Below are positions 63,168 through 64,000 of a DNA stretch of 64,000 nt, in pieces; positions within the stretch are counted from its first letter, which is position 1; every line of letters begins with the position of its first letter. The notes beneath the pieces are model-generated. The model did not search any database, was not told where the DNA came from, and saw only the letters and a list, made by a program, of their open reading frames with translations. A program made the position numbers and the translations under genes. Source of the DNA: Larus michahellis (taxonomy: Eukaryota; Chordata; Aves; Charadriiformes; Laridae); the NCBI RefSeq assembly GCF_964199755.1, contig NC_133914.1:1736001-1800000 (forward strand). The letters are read 5' to 3'.

Positions 63168-64000
63168 CTGGAAGGAAACAAACACAAAAGCTTATTTACC
63201 TTCAGGATGGTAGCAGCTTGTCAGGAGCTAGTAGAAGGTCGAGTTACCACGCTTTGGCACAGAAGTACATCAGCAGCATAAAACAGGCAATTATGCTGCA
63301 ACCTATGCATACACAGCAAGGGACGGCTTCCATGCCAAATGGTGTTACGTATCTTTTAGTTTACAATGGCTATGCAGAAACCGAAGACTAATATTTCTTT
63401 CTAACACAGGTGCCACAGAATTGTCAGTCAAGCTTTATTTTCTAGCCACAATAGGCACACAGAAGAGAGATAAGAGAAATTAGTTCAGGTTGCCTGGCCA
63501 CAGGAATCTGTGCTAGCAGATTGCATTTGAGATGAGAAAGGCTGTACGTAAGAGAAGAAAATCTCTTCTTGTGTGCTTTTACAAAGGAAAGAATTTATTC
63601 TCTTCCTTCTAGGCGACATGAGTCAGGCAGTTGCCCCTTCATCGTTCACTGTTGAACCAATAAGAGAGGGCAAAGAGTCACTGCTGGACAACAACCATGG
63701 TATCCAAAAAGGCTGAAACCCTGATAGAGACAGACACGCTCCTTTTGAAGGGCTTTTCTCTGCATGATATCGTGACTGGAGCCTGTAGATTTTTTCTGAG
63801 CGCAGCAGAATCCAAGATGCTCAAAGGAACGTCTCAAATACAGAACTGTACATTCACACAATATTTAAAGCCATTCCCTTGTTAAGAATCCCCATGTGCA
63901 GAAACTGGCAATCCTTTCACTGTTAGAACTTGTCTAAAAGCAGCAGCCAGGGATGTGCAACAAGGCAGTCCACAGCTCTCATTAATGGAATCAGGAAGTC
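63168..64000 (-). other. KIAA0319L: KIAA0319L intron running off the window
   Basis: I see no exon in these 833 bases. No minus-strand frame matches the upstream part of the first PKD domain or the MANSC region, so the next 5' exon lies beyond the edge. Confidence 0.65.

Overview
The window is vertebrate nuclear DNA, almost certainly from a bird. Genes are split into short exons by GT-AG introns, a CR1 LINE carries the avian ATTCTATGATTCTATGA tail, and gene order matches the block that is 1p34.3 in human and, as I recall it, a GC-rich microchromosome (chromosome 23) in chicken. The species cannot be told from sequence alone.

Layout. (1) 10-27496, plus strand: 28 coding exons of ZMYM4, a nuclear MYM-type zinc-finger protein. 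The 5' end lies off the window; a 3' UTR runs to a poly(A) signal near 28982. (2) About 29.0-35.1 kb: intergenic DNA with no supported gene. It holds half of a 52-bp near-duplicate, a 20-bp tandem repeat and an AT-rich patch. (3) 35.1-38.3 kb, minus strand: a small interferon-inducible ISG12/IFI6-family gene (93 codons in four coding exons). Its upstream DNA carries a perfect ISRE, GAS and CRE. Its large intron holds an antisense CR1 fragment, a second CR1 scrap and a 63-unit GAGGM pentamer array. (4) 38.78-39.0 kb, minus strand: two microRNA hairpins, miR-1 type followed by miR-133 type, forming the myomiR cluster known in chicken as miR-1b/miR-133c. About 4.3 kb upstream of it is an AT-rich island with MEF2-like and CArG-like sites (43277-43390). 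(5) 39-45.7 kb: very GC-rich DNA, full of open frames but without supported protein genes. (6) 45.7-63.2 kb, minus strand: the last 15 coding exons of KIAA0319L with a long 3' UTR. The 5' exons lie beyond the right edge.

ZMYM4 and KIAA0319L are convergent neighbours, as in human. The interferon gene and the muscle microRNAs sit in the gap between them. All joined exons keep frame: the KIAA0319L exons total 2037 nt (678 codons plus stop), and the ISG12 exons join with matching phases. One ZMYM4 exon (from 21483) has no clear donor and may be an alternative terminal exon.

The most interesting material is the microRNA pair hidden in GC-rich DNA, its candidate muscle control element, the interferon promoter, and the isolated 52-bp element found twice.
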